The notes under the pieces: model-generated | The model's database searches: none | Told to the model about the DNA's origin: nothing | The model's input: only the letters and a program-made list of their open reading frames with translations | Assembly: GCF_900091725.1 (NCBI RefSeq) | Contig: NZ_FMBW01000033.1 | Coordinates: 62,001 to 126,000 of the forward strand | Reading direction: 5' to 3' | DNA length: 64,000 nucleotides | Source: Streptomyces sp. DvalAA-43 | GTDB lineage: Bacteria > Actinomycetota > Actinomycetes > Streptomycetales > Streptomycetaceae | Translations under genes and position numbers: made by a program | In this document: one piece after another, positions 52,896 to 61,656 of the stretch | Numbering within the stretch: the first letter of the stretch is position 1 | Layout: each line of letters opens with the position of its first letter

Positions 52896-53189
52896 CTACT
52901 TCTTGTCCTTGCCGCCCTTGCCCTTGTCCTTGTCGCCACCGGCGCCCATGGACTCGTAGATCTCCTTGCACATGGGACAGACCGGGTACTTCTTGGGGTC
53001 GCGCCCCGGCACCCAGACCTTCCCGCAGAGTGCGACCACGGGGGTGCCCTCCAGGGCACTCGCCATGATCTTGTCCTTCTGGACGTAATGGGCGTAGCGC
53101 TCGTGGTCGCCGTCGCCGTTCGACACCTGCGGCGTCGGCTCCACGAGGGTTCCGGTACCTGCCCCGCGCTCGGGCTCAAGAGTGCTCAT
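52896..53189 (-). CDS. DUF3039 family protein
   Basis: A 97-residue actinobacterial protein. The core HERYAHYVQKDKIMASALEG is followed by VALCGKVWVPGRDPKKYPVC and PMCKEIYESM. The three cysteines (CG, CPMC) suggest a small zinc-binding site. The tail is Lys/Asp/Gly-rich. Function is unknown. ATG 53189 (MSTLEPERG) is the family-like start. It is 30 bases downstream of yqgE on the same strand. Confidence 0.85.
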   Translation of the reverse strand: MSTLEPERGAGTGTLVEPTPQVSNGDGDHERYAHYVQKDKIMASALEGTPVVALCGKVWVPGRDPKKYPVCPMCKEIYESMGAGGDKDKGKGGKDKK

Positions 53190-53219
53190 AACCGCCAAGG
53201 GTACCGACAGCCGGGAGCT

Positions 53220-53780
53220 TCAGTTCAGCGAAGGGTCGTCCGGATACGTGGCGATCATCGCCAGTTCGCTGCGCTGACGGCGCAGGACCGCGCGCCAGAG
53301 GTGTTCCGGGCGCGGGGAGGAGACGTCCCCGGGTTCGGACTCGACCACGTACCAGGCGCCCTCGGTCAGTTCGGTCTCCAGCTGGCCGGGGCCCCAGCCC
53401 GCGTACCCGGCGAAGATCCGCAGCGAGCCGAGCGCCGCGGCCAGCAGCTCCGGCGGCGCCTCCAGGTCCACCAGGCCGATCGCCCCGTACACCCGGCGCC
53501 AGCCCAGCGGGCCCTCGTCGCCGGGGATGACGGCGACGCCGAGCGCCGAGTCGAGCGAGACCGGGCCGCCCTGGAAGACGACGTCCGGCTCGCCGGTCAG
53601 GCCGGCCCAGGACGTGAGGATGTCGACGACGCCGACCGGGGTCGGACGGTTCAGGACCACGCCGAGTGAGCCCTCCTCGTCGTGGTCGAGGAGCAGCACC
53701 ACCGCCCGGTCGAAATTCGGGTCCGCGAGCGCGGGTGTGGCCACGAGCAGTCGCCCTGTGAGCGAGGACACCTCGGTCAT
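53220..53780 (-). CDS. YqgE/AlgH family protein
   Basis: A 186-residue protein opening LTGRLLVATPALADPNFDRAVVLLLDH, with VVLNRPTPVGV, VVFQGGPVSLDSALGV and FAGYAGWGPGQLETELTEGAWYVV. These are the complete set of YqgE/AlgH signatures. The family is widespread and structurally known but its biochemical role is not settled. It is divergent from murA across about 275 bases. Confidence 0.92.
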   Translation of the reverse strand: MTEVSSLTGRLLVATPALADPNFDRAVVLLLDHDEEGSLGVVLNRPTPVGVVDILTSWAGLTGEPDVVFQGGPVSLDSALGVAVIPGDEGPLGWRRVYGAIGLVDLEAPPELLAAALGSLRIFAGYAGWGPGQLETELTEGAWYVVESEPGDVSSPRPEHLWRAVLRRQRSELAMIATYPDDPSLN

Positions 53781-53957
53781 GGCAGAAATGATCCCGCATC
53801 TTCGGCCCCCGCGGGGACCAAGTGGGCCACCCGGTCAGCGGCCGGGCCGCGGCGCAGCTCAGGGCGCACGGGTGCACGGGGAGCGCGCTTTCCGGAGGGT
53901 CATGCGGACGGTAACCCTCCGCAAGGCCGGGGAAGCGGAGCGTGTTGTGGCGGATTC

Positions 53958-53990
53958 ATGACGTTCGTACACCCCCCGTTCTCTTACTGA
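53958..53990 (+). CDS. ten-codon uORF before murA (MTFVHPPFSY)
   Basis: ATG to TGA with no strong ribosome site, ending five bases before the murA leader hairpin. It may be translated by chance. Confidence 0.25.
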   Translation: MTFVHPPFSY

Positions 53991-53994
53991 ATGA

Positions 53995-54033
53995 GGGCAG
54001 GGGGCCATTACTCTTTCGTTTGGCCCCCTGCCC
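53995..54033 (+). promoter_or_regulatory. hairpin in murA upstream leader
   Basis: GGGCAGGGGGCCA pairs perfectly with TGGCCCCCTGCCC (13 bp) around a 13-base loop, ending 23 bases before the murA start. It would sit in the 5' untranslated region and could affect ribosome loading or early termination. Confidence 0.6.
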
Positions 54034-54056
54034 GACCACTCCGGAACGCGAGATTC

Positions 54057-55397
54057 ATGACCGGCACAGACGATGTCCTGCTTGTCCACGGCGGAACCCC
54101 GCTGGAGGGCGAGATCCGCGTCAGAGGCGCCAAGAACCTGGTGCCGAAGGCAATGGTCGCCGCGCTGCTCGGCAGCGGGCCCAGCCGGCTGCGCAATGTG
54201 CCCGACATCCGCGACGTGCGGGTGGTCCGGGGTCTGCTTCAGCTGCACGGCGTGACGGTCCGGCCGGGTGACGAACCGGGCGAGCTGATCCTGGACCCGA
54301 CCCATGTGGAGAGCGCGAACGTCGCCGACATCGATGCCCACGCGGGCTCGTCGCGCATCCCGATCCTCTTCTGCGGCCCGCTGCTGCACCGGCTCGGCCA
54401 CGCGTTCATCCCGGGGCTCGGCGGCTGCGACATCGGCGGCCGGCCGATCGACTTCCACTTCGACGTGCTGCGGCAGTTCGGCGCGACCATCGAGAAGCGG
54501 GCGGACGGTCAGTACCTGGAGGCCCCGCAGCGGCTGCGCGGCACCAAGATCCGGCTGCCGTACCCCTCGGTGGGCTCCACCGAGCAGGTGCTCCTGACGG
54601 CCGTGCTCGCCGAGGGCGTCACCGAGCTGTCCAACGCGGCCGTGGAGCCGGAGATCGAGGACCTCATCTGCGTACTGCAGAAGATGGGCGCGATCATCTC
54701 GATGGACACCGACCGGACGATCCGGATCACCGGTGTCGACCGGCTGGACGGCTACACCCACCGGGCGATCCCGGACCGCCTGGAGGCGGCCTCCTGGGCG
54801 TCCGCGGCGCTGGCCACCGGGGGCAACATCTACGTGCGGGGCGCACAGCAGCGCTCGATGATGACGTTCCTCAACACCTTCCGCCGGGTCGGCGGCGCCT
54901 TCGAGATCGACGACGAGGGCATCCGCTTCTGGCACCCGGGCGGCGCGCTGGACGCCATCGCCCTGGAGACGGACGTGCACCCCGGCTTCCAGACCGACTG
55001 GCAGCAGCCGCTGGTGGTGGCCCTGACGCAGGCCACGGGCCTGTCCATCGTCCACGAGACGGTGTACGAGTCCCGGCTCGGCTTCACCTCCGCGCTCAAC
55101 CAGATGGGCGCACACATCCAGCTCTACCGCGAGTGCCTGGGCGGTTCCGACTGCCGCTTCGGCCAGCGCAACTTCCTGCACTCGGCGGTCGTGTCCGGGC
55201 CGACCCGGCTGCAGGGCGCGGATCTGGTCATCCCGGACCTGCGCGGCGGCTTCTCGTACCTGATCGCGGCGCTGGCGGCGGAGGGCACCTCGCGGGTGCA
55301 CGGCATCGACCTGATCAACCGCGGCTACGAGAACTTCATGGACAAGCTGGAGAAACTGGGCGCGAAGGTGGAGCTGCCGGGCGGGGCGCTGGTCTGA
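54057..55397 (+). CDS. murA: UDP-N-acetylglucosamine 1-carboxyvinyltransferase
   Basis: A 446-residue enolpyruvyl transferase for the first committed step of peptidoglycan precursor synthesis (UDP-GlcNAc plus PEP). The catalytic Cys loop reads PGLGGCDIGGRP with C124, so the fosfomycin-sensitive Cys is kept. RGAKNLVPKAM near the start is the substrate-binding Lys/Asn motif, and DLRGGFSYLIAALAAEG is a family signature. ATG 54057 has only a weak ribosome site. Followed by a bidirectional terminator and hup. Confidence 0.95.
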   Translation: MTGTDDVLLVHGGTPLEGEIRVRGAKNLVPKAMVAALLGSGPSRLRNVPDIRDVRVVRGLLQLHGVTVRPGDEPGELILDPTHVESANVADIDAHAGSSRIPILFCGPLLHRLGHAFIPGLGGCDIGGRPIDFHFDVLRQFGATIEKRADGQYLEAPQRLRGTKIRLPYPSVGSTEQVLLTAVLAEGVTELSNAAVEPEIEDLICVLQKMGAIISMDTDRTIRITGVDRLDGYTHRAIPDRLEAASWASAALATGGNIYVRGAQQRSMMTFLNTFRRVGGAFEIDDEGIRFWHPGGALDAIALETDVHPGFQTDWQQPLVVALTQATGLSIVHETVYESRLGFTSALNQMGAHIQLYRECLGGSDCRFGQRNFLHSAVVSGPTRLQGADLVIPDLRGGFSYLIAALAAEGTSRVHGIDLINRGYENFMDKLEKLGAKVELPGGALV

Positions 55398-55571
55398 GAC
55401 CGCGCGCCGGACGGCTGCTGACGGGGGTTCGGGGCGCTGCCCCGGGCCCCCGTTTTCCCGTTCCCGGGCTCACGTTCCCCGATATCGGGCCCTCGTTTCC
55501 CCGTCCCCGGGCCCCGGTTCCTCGATATCGGGCCGTAGAGGCCCAGAACGGGGCCTCTCGGGCCGGTACAC

Positions 55572-55608
55572 CGAAGGGCGGTCACCCTGGTGGGGTGACC
55601 GCCCTTCG
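55572..55608. terminator. bidirectional terminator between murA and hup
   Basis: CGAAGGGCGGTCACCC pairs perfectly with GGGTGACCGCCCTTCG (16 bp) around a five-base loop, just past the hup stop and serving both convergent genes. Confidence 0.9.
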
Positions 55609-55623
55609 TCGCGCCTGTGGGGC

Positions 55624-55905
55624 TTACTTCCCCTTGGCGGCTTCCTTGAGCTTGGAGCCCGCGGAGACCTTCACGCTGTAGCCGGCCGGGATGTTGATCG
55701 GGTCGCCGGTCTGCGGGTTACGAGCGGTGCGAGCGGCACGGTGGGTGCGCTCGAAGGTCAGGAAGCCGGGGATGGTGACCTTCTCGTCGCCCTTGGCGAC
55801 GATCTCACCGACGGTCTCGGCGAGCGCGGCCAGCACGGCGTCGGCGTCCTTGCGAGTCACCTCGGCGCGGTCGGCCAGGGCGGCCACCAGCTCACTGCGG
55901 TTCAT
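55624..55905 (-). CDS. hup: HU-family nucleoid DNA-binding protein
   Basis: A 93-residue HU protein. It begins MNRSELVAALADRAEVTRKDADAVLAAL and has the DNA-wrapping arm FERTHRAARTARNPQTGDPINIP, the conserved HU signature. Length equals the short HupA-type of streptomycetes, lacking the lysine-rich tail of the second paralogue. It binds and bends DNA without sequence preference. ATG 55905 is clear. Confidence 0.95.
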   Translation of the reverse strand: MNRSELVAALADRAEVTRKDADAVLAALAETVGEIVAKGDEKVTIPGFLTFERTHRAARTARNPQTGDPINIPAGYSVKVSAGSKLKEAAKGK

Positions 55906-56293
55906 GTTGTTACTCCCGTGTTCTTCTTGCCTGTGAGGCGTGAGATCGAAGCCGATGCTGCCAGGGCCCTCGGACAGTCCCCGGACCCGGGTCTGTCGTC
56001 AGACCCTCGCGCCCGATTACGCATCCTGCCCCCACCTGCGGCGGTAACGCCAATCCGGCACCCTCCGGAGTCACACGAAAAGCACCAGCGCCTCTTCGTG
56101 GTGACGTTCCGTCGACTCTCCGAAAGCGTTCCGCAGCGGTTGCGGGCCTTGGGGGGACGCGCCGCCCGCCCACCCTAAAGGGGCGTTTGGGGCGCCGCGA
56201 CCCGCGACGCGCCGTAGGCCGGGCCGAGCTGGCCGCCGCGGGCGCGGACGATGCCGGCAGGAGCCCGCACCGGGCCCTGCCGACGGGGCGGGG

Positions 56294-57730
56294 TCAGCCG
56301 AGCTCGCCCGAGGTCTTCGCGGCGCCGCCGGCCGCCTTCGCGGCGTCCCGGACGGCACCGGCGACCGCACCCGCGACCCGGTCGTTGAAGACCGACGGGA
56401 TGATGTAGTTCGCGTTCAGCTCGTCCTCGGCGACCACGTCGGCGAGGGCCCTCGCCGCGGCGAGCATCATCTCCGTGTTGACGGTGCGGGACTGAGCGTC
56501 CAGCAGGCCGCGGAAGACACCCGGGAAGACCAGCACGTTGTTGATCTGGTTCGGGAAATCGGAGCGCCCGGTGGCGACAACTGCCGCGGTCTGGCGGGCG
56601 ATTGCCGGGTCCACCTCGGGGTCCGGGTTCGCGAGCGCGAACACGATCGCGTCCTCGGCCATGGCGGCGACATCGGCGCCGTCCAGGACGTTCGGGGCGG
56701 AGACGCCGATGAAGACGTCGGCGTCCACGACGGCCTGCTTGAGCGTGCCGGTCATGGACTCCGGGTTGGTGTTGTCGGCGATCCAGCGCAGCGGCGAGTC
56801 GGCGTCGGCGGAGACCAGGTCCTCGCGGCCGGCGTGCACCACGCCGTGGATGTCGGCGACGACGGCGTGCTTGACGCCCGCGGCGATCAGGAGCTTCAGG
56901 ATGGCCGTACCGGCCGCTCCGGCGCCCGACATGACGACCCGGACGTCCCCGATCCCCTTGCCCACCACGCGCAGCGCGTTGGTCAGCGCGGCCAGGACGA
57001 CGATCGCGGTGCCGTGCTGGTCGTCGTGGAAGACCGGGATGTCCAGGGCCTCGCGCAGCCGTGCCTCGATCTCGAAGCAGCGGGGCGCGGAGATGTCCTC
57101 CAGGTTGATGCCCGCGAAGCCGGGGGCGATCGCCTTGACGATCTCGACGATGGCGTCGGTGTCCTGGGTGTCCAGGCAGATCGGCCAGGCGTCGATGTCG
57201 GCGAAGCGCTTGAAGAGGGCCGCCTTGCCCTCCATGACCGGCATGGCGGCCATCGGGCCGATGTTGCCGAGGCCGAGCACCGCGGAACCGTCCGTCACGA
57301 CCGCAACGGTGTTGCGCTTGATGGTGAGGCGGCGCGCGTCCTCGGGGTTCTCGGCGATCGCCATGCAGACCCGGGCCACGCCCGGGGTGTAGATCATCGA
57401 GAGGTCGTCACGGTTGCGGATGGGGTGCTTGGACGCCATCTCGATCTTGCCGCCGAGGTGCATCAGGAACGTACGGTCGGAGACCTTGCCCAGGACGACG
57501 CCCTCGATGCCGCGCAGGCCCTCGACGATCTCGTCCGCGTGCGAGGTGGAGGTGGCCGCGATGGTGACGTCGATCCGCAGCTTCTCGTGACCGGAGGCGG
57601 TCACGTCGAGGCCGGTGACCGATCCGCCGGAGGACTCCACGGCCGTGGTGAGCTGGGAGACCGCTGTGCCGCTCGCGGGCACCTCCAGCCTGACCGTCAT
57701 CGAGTACGAGACGCTGGGCGCCGTTGCCAT
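56294..57730 (-). CDS. NAD(P)-dependent malic enzyme
   Basis: A 478-residue oxidative decarboxylase converting malate to pyruvate. The N-terminal 80 residues form an ACT-like regulatory domain. The catalytic part has SMIYTPGVARVC (Tyr), MEGKAALFKRFADIDAWPI (Lys), the metal site in FEIEARLREALDIPVFHDDQHGTA, and the Rossmann VMSGAGAAGTA. ATG 57730 is preceded by GAAGGACT. The long upstream region carries a terminator hairpin, so transcription may be attenuated. Confidence 0.93.
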   Translation of the reverse strand: MATAPSVSYSMTVRLEVPASGTAVSQLTTAVESSGGSVTGLDVTASGHEKLRIDVTIAATSTSHADEIVEGLRGIEGVVLGKVSDRTFLMHLGGKIEMASKHPIRNRDDLSMIYTPGVARVCMAIAENPEDARRLTIKRNTVAVVTDGSAVLGLGNIGPMAAMPVMEGKAALFKRFADIDAWPICLDTQDTDAIVEIVKAIAPGFAGINLEDISAPRCFEIEARLREALDIPVFHDDQHGTAIVVLAALTNALRVVGKGIGDVRVVMSGAGAAGTAILKLLIAAGVKHAVVADIHGVVHAGREDLVSADADSPLRWIADNTNPESMTGTLKQAVVDADVFIGVSAPNVLDGADVAAMAEDAIVFALANPDPEVDPAIARQTAAVVATGRSDFPNQINNVLVFPGVFRGLLDAQSRTVNTEMMLAAARALADVVAEDELNANYIIPSVFNDRVAGAVAGAVRDAAKAAGGAAKTSGELG

Positions 57731-58235
57731 GGCCGAGTCCTTCGCTTTCCTTAGCTTCATTGCCGCGCGACCGGGGCGCTCACCTCGGACACGCTTCCCG
57801 ATCGTCGCACCTACTGGCCGGTAGCCGGTAATGACTGCCACTCTTCGGAAAGTAGTTTCCACCATACGAGATATGACCGCCTCAGCGGAACCCCCGAATG
57901 GCCCCGGCCGGATCGGTATCGGCCATGTCCGTGCGCCGGGGCCCCGCGCGATGAGCACCGCCTCCGGAAACAAGAACAGACCCGCGCCACCGGAAGGTGA
58001 CGCGGGTCTGTCTTCTTGGTCAAGCGGCACCGACCCGCCATGCTCGCCTCGCGGCAAGTGGTCGCTCGTAGCGACGAAGGTTGGGCCCGGGGGCTTGGAT
58101 CGAGCCGGTGCCGACACCAGGCTAACAAAGACCCCGAAGAAGTGATTCCCCGCAGCACAGGTTGACCCGAAAAACAGTGCCGGACGCGGCCCCGCCGCCC
58201 CGCCCGGCCCCGTCTCAGTCCCTCAGCAGCCCGTC
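57731..58235. other. long spacer upstream of malic enzyme
   Basis: About 505 bases with no supported ORF. It includes a well-formed terminator (57977-58010) and, further up on the minus strand, a region that could fold (GGTG-CCGA-CACC; GCGAGGCGAGC). It may be the malic-enzyme leader RNA or a small RNA gene. Confidence 0.5.
57977..58010. terminator. intrinsic terminator upstream of malic enzyme
   Basis: CAGACCCGCG pairs with CGCGGGTCTG, with an inner CACC/GGTG stem and GGAA-type loop. T-rich tracts flank it on both strands (TCTTCTTGG; TTCTTGTTTCC), so it could stop transcription either way. It lies 226 bases past the helicase stop and 247 bases before the malic-enzyme start. Confidence 0.8.
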
Positions 58236-60629
58236 TCAGTCCCTCAGCAGGTCGGGGACGCCGTCCTCGTCGGGGAGGTCCCGCTCCCCCGAGACCACCG
58301 TGAGCTGCTGCGTCGCACGCGTCAACGCCACGTACAGCACCCGCAGGCCGGCCGGGGACTCGTCCGCGATCTCCGCGGGCGAGACGACCACCGTGGCGTC
58401 GTACTCCAGACCCTTCGCCTCCAGGCTGCCCAGCGCCACCACCCGTTCGCCGAGCTCGGCGAGCCAGTCGCGGGCCTGCGCCCGGCGGTTCATCGCGACG
58501 ACCACGCCCACCGTGCCGTCGACCTCGGCGAGCAGCCGCCGTGCCTCCTCGCGCACCGCGGCGGCCAGATCGCCGTCCCGTACGGTCTCGAAGCGCGGCT
58601 TCACGCCCGTCGAGCGGACCGCGGCGGGCGACTCCATTCCGGGCATCGCCAGCGCCAGGACCTTCGAGGCCAGCTCGGCGATCTCCGCCGGGTTGCGGTA
58701 GTTGACCGTGAGGGTGAAGCGGCGGCGCGGCCGGTTGCCGAGCGCCTCGTCGCGCGCGCGGGCGGCCTCGTCCGGGTCGGACCAGGAGGACTGCGCCGGG
58801 TCCCCGACGATCGTCCAGGTGGCGTGCCTGCCGCGGCGGCCGACCATCCGCCACTGCATGGGCGTGAGGTCCTGCGCCTCGTCGACGATGACATGCGCGT
58901 ACTCCGTGCGCTCCGCGGCCAGCCGCTCGGCGCGCTCGCGCTGGGTCTCCTCGCGCTGCGGCATCAGCTCCTCCAGACCGGAGAGCTGGTCCAGCGGGTC
59001 GAGTTCGCGCTTCTTCTTCGGCCGGTGCGGGGTGCCGAGCAGCGTCTGGAGCTCGTCGAGGATGGCCACGTCGTGCACGGACAGCGGTCCGTTCCCCTCG
59101 CGGTCGAGCCGCTTCAGGGAGCGCGCGAAGCGGCGCACCTCGCCCTGGTTGAGGACCCGGCGGGCCCAGCGGCCCAGCCGCTTCTCGTCGGCCATCGCGG
59201 CGAGCACCCCGCGCGGGGTGAGCTCGGGCCACCAGGCGTTCAGGAAGTCGAGGAAGTCCGTCTCGGTGGAGACGTCCTCGTCGAAGGAGGAGCGCAGTTC
59301 GGCGACGAGCTCGGGGTCGGTGTAGCGGCCGCGGCCCGAGGACTTGTTCCAGAGGGCGTCCAGGAGCATTCTGCGGGCGCGCGGGCGCAGCAGGTTGACC
59401 GGGGCGGTGCCGCCGAGGACGGACTGCCGGATGCGGTGCAGCTCGTCGGCGTTCAGCTCGACGCGGGCGCCGAACGCGACGACCCGCAGCCGGGTGGGGG
59501 TGACCGGGGCGGCGCCGGCTTCCGCGTCCCCGTCCCCGTCGCCGAAGGACAGCTGGCCGTCCCGGTCCGCCGGCCTGCGGGAGGTGCCCGGCTGTTCCAG
59601 GGCGCCGCGGGAGGCCTTGCGCAGCACCTGGAGCATCCGCGAGGAGCCCTTGATCCGGGCGACGGCGGGCTCGTCGTAGGTGGTGGCGCCCTCGACGCCC
59701 GCCGCCTCGTCGGAGAGCGAGCCGACCGCGCGGATCGCGACCTGCCCCTCCTCGCCCAGCGAGGGCAGTACGCCTTCGGTGTACGCGACCAGGAGCGGGG
59801 TCGGCGAGACGACGAGGATGCCGCCCGCGTAACGCCGCCGGTCCTGGTAGAGGAGGTACGCGGCGCGGTGCAGGGCGACGGCCGTCTTGCCGGTGCCGGG
59901 GCCGCCGGAGACCTCGGTGACCGAGGCGGCGGGGGCCCGGATCACCAGGTCCTGTTCGGCCTGGATGGAGGAGACGATGTCCCGCATGGTGTGGCTGCGG
60001 GCCTGGCCGAGCGCCGCCATCAGGGCGCCGTCGCCGATAACGGGCAGCTTGTCGCCGTCCAGGTACGCGGTCAGCTCGGGGCGCATCAGGTCGTCCTCGA
60101 CGCCGAGGACCTTACGGCCCTTGGAGCGGATGACCCGGCGGCGTACGACCCTGCCGGGTTCCTTCGGCGTCGAGCGGTAGAACGGTGCGGCGGCCGGTGC
60201 GCGCCAGTCGATGACCAGCGGCGCGTAGTCGGAGTCGAGGACCCCGATCCGGCCGATGTGCAGCGTCTCCGCGATATCGGCCGAGTTGTCGTCGCGGACG
60301 GCGTCGTCGGCCGCCTCGACGGAGGTGTACGCGCCGTCCGGGCCGCGTTCGCCGTCCTTGCCGAGCAGCAGGTCGATCCTTCCGAAGAGGAAGTCCTCGA
60401 ACTCGCTGTTCAGCCGGTTGAGGTGGATTCCGGCCCGGAACACCTGGGCGTCGCGCTCGGCGAGCGCTCCCGGGGTACCGACCTGGCCACGCTTGACGGC
60501 GTCATTCATGAGAAATTCCGCCTCGTGGATCTTCTCCTCAAGGCGGTGGTACACACGGTCGAGATGTTCCTGCTCGACACCGATTTCCCGGTCCCGCAAC
60601 GAATCGACAGCGGCATCCTGCGCGGCCAC
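58236..60629 (-). CDS. HelD-like RNA-polymerase-associated UvrD-family ATPase
   Basis: A 797-residue superfamily-1 protein. The N-terminal coiled coil (EQEHLDRVYHRLEEKIHEAEFLM) and the DSDYAPLVIDWRAPAAAPFYRS insert are HelD hallmarks. Walker A is GGPGTGKTAVAL, and VDEAQDLTPMQWRM and YVALTRATQQLTV are helicase motifs II and VI. HelD proteins release stalled RNA polymerase; one subgroup (HelR) gives rifamycin tolerance. GTG 60629 has AGGGGGCCTCG upstream. No palindromic rifamycin-associated element was seen upstream. Confidence 0.9.
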   Translation of the reverse strand: MAAQDAAVDSLRDREIGVEQEHLDRVYHRLEEKIHEAEFLMNDAVKRGQVGTPGALAERDAQVFRAGIHLNRLNSEFEDFLFGRIDLLLGKDGERGPDGAYTSVEAADDAVRDDNSADIAETLHIGRIGVLDSDYAPLVIDWRAPAAAPFYRSTPKEPGRVVRRRVIRSKGRKVLGVEDDLMRPELTAYLDGDKLPVIGDGALMAALGQARSHTMRDIVSSIQAEQDLVIRAPAASVTEVSGGPGTGKTAVALHRAAYLLYQDRRRYAGGILVVSPTPLLVAYTEGVLPSLGEEGQVAIRAVGSLSDEAAGVEGATTYDEPAVARIKGSSRMLQVLRKASRGALEQPGTSRRPADRDGQLSFGDGDGDAEAGAAPVTPTRLRVVAFGARVELNADELHRIRQSVLGGTAPVNLLRPRARRMLLDALWNKSSGRGRYTDPELVAELRSSFDEDVSTETDFLDFLNAWWPELTPRGVLAAMADEKRLGRWARRVLNQGEVRRFARSLKRLDREGNGPLSVHDVAILDELQTLLGTPHRPKKKRELDPLDQLSGLEELMPQREETQRERAERLAAERTEYAHVIVDEAQDLTPMQWRMVGRRGRHATWTIVGDPAQSSWSDPDEAARARDEALGNRPRRRFTLTVNYRNPAEIAELASKVLALAMPGMESPAAVRSTGVKPRFETVRDGDLAAAVREEARRLLAEVDGTVGVVVAMNRRAQARDWLAELGERVVALGSLEAKGLEYDATVVVSPAEIADESPAGLRVLYVALTRATQQLTVVSGERDLPDEDGVPDLLRD

Positions 60630-60832
60630 CGAGGCCCCCTTCTGACGTGCATTGGGCAGCCGTCAACCTTATGCGAAGGGGGACCCGCCGCGCACCTGCC
60701 GCGCATATCGAAATGATGCTCCGGCGATCTCGGTCCGGCATCGGCCCCGGCCGGTCCTCCGCCGCCGGACCTGCGCGCCCCGAAGCGGTCGGTGTCTCTC
60801 CCCCGCCGTCTACGGCACCACCGGGCCCCGCT

Positions 60833-60896
60833 TCTTTACAGCGCTGCGTCTTTACAGCGCTGCGTCTCTACGGCGCTGCGTCTCTACGGCGCTGCC
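60833..60896. repeat. four 16-bp tandem repeats
   Basis: TCTTTACAGCGCTGCG occurs twice (60833, 60849) and TCTCTACGGCGCTGCG-type units twice more (60865, 60881), period exactly 16. They lie in the spacer just beyond the CGNR gene stop. Confidence 0.9.
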
Positions 60897-60906
60897 GGGC
60901 CCTGCT

Positions 60907-61545
60907 TCACGACACCGCCGCGTCCGGCACCGCGACGGGCGCGTCCCGCACCGCCACGGCCGCCGCGCGGCGCCGGTGCCTGGCCACCCGTTCGCGGTTC
61001 CCGCACACCTCGCTGGAGCACCAGCGCCGCCGGCGTCCGCGCGAGGTGTCCAGATAGATGCGGCGGCAGTTGCCCGCCTCGCAGCGGCGCAGTGCGGCTC
61101 GGGCCACGGGGTCGGTGAGGAGTTCCACGACGTCCCGGGCGACGGCGGCCAGCAGCGCCCCGCAGTCGGGGTCGGCGCTCAGCGCCCGCACCAGCTTGCC
61201 GCCCCTGCCACGCACCGCCCGCAGCCCCGGTGGCGCCTCGGCGGCGAGCGCGTTGACCCGGTCCAGGGCGCTCCCGGCTCCGCGGCCGCCCAGTTCGGCC
61301 GTCAGCAGCCGGTCCACACCGGTCCGCAACTGCCGGAAACGCACCACCCAGCTCTCGTCCACGGCGTCGAGGCGCGTGCCGTCCGGTACGAGTCCGGCGG
61401 CGACCAGCCAGTCGGCGAGCCGCTCGGCGCCGTCGAGCAGTTCGCAGGCGCCGGTGGTCCCGATCCCCGTCGCCACCAGGTCGAGGCAGGGCCGACCGGA
61501 GTCGAACCGCCAGTCGCACGCACTCCTGCCGACCGTCATGCGCAT
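60907..61545 (-). CDS. CGNR zinc-finger domain protein
   Basis: A 212-residue protein. The N-terminal ABATE-type region (GRPCLDLVATGIGTTGACELLDG) is followed by a C-terminal CGNR zinc finger: CEAGNCRRIYLDTSRGRRRRWCSSEVCGNRERVARHR, with four Cys. Such proteins are presumed stress-response transcription factors. ATG 61545 has GAGGCGGTGAC upstream. It is divergent from the GNAT gene. Confidence 0.9.
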   Translation of the reverse strand: MRMTVGRSACDWRFDSGRPCLDLVATGIGTTGACELLDGAERLADWLVAAGLVPDGTRLDAVDESWVVRFRQLRTGVDRLLTAELGGRGAGSALDRVNALAAEAPPGLRAVRGRGGKLVRALSADPDCGALLAAVARDVVELLTDPVARAALRRCEAGNCRRIYLDTSRGRRRRWCSSEVCGNRERVARHRRRAAAVAVRDAPVAVPDAAVS

Positions 61546-61644
61546 GTCACCGCCTCGGTTCACCGATGGGGCCTCCCCCAGAGTGCCCCCAGCGGGCCCG
61601 CCCCGGAACCCCTGCCGTCCCACGGGTCGTCGCACGCGGGGCCG

Positions 61645-61650
61645 TACGGT
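61645..61650 (+). promoter_or_regulatory. -10 element TACGGT before leaderless GNAT gene
   Basis: TACGGT is followed by GTCCGG and the ATG at 61657, the same six-base spacing as at 24371. No ribosome site is present. No clear -35. Confidence 0.4.
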
Positions 61651-61656
61651 GTCCGG

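Noticed and set aside
60630..60832. Possible rifamycin-associated element upstream of the HelD-like gene
   Set aside because: I looked for the expected long palindrome and saw none, so a HelR assignment is not made.
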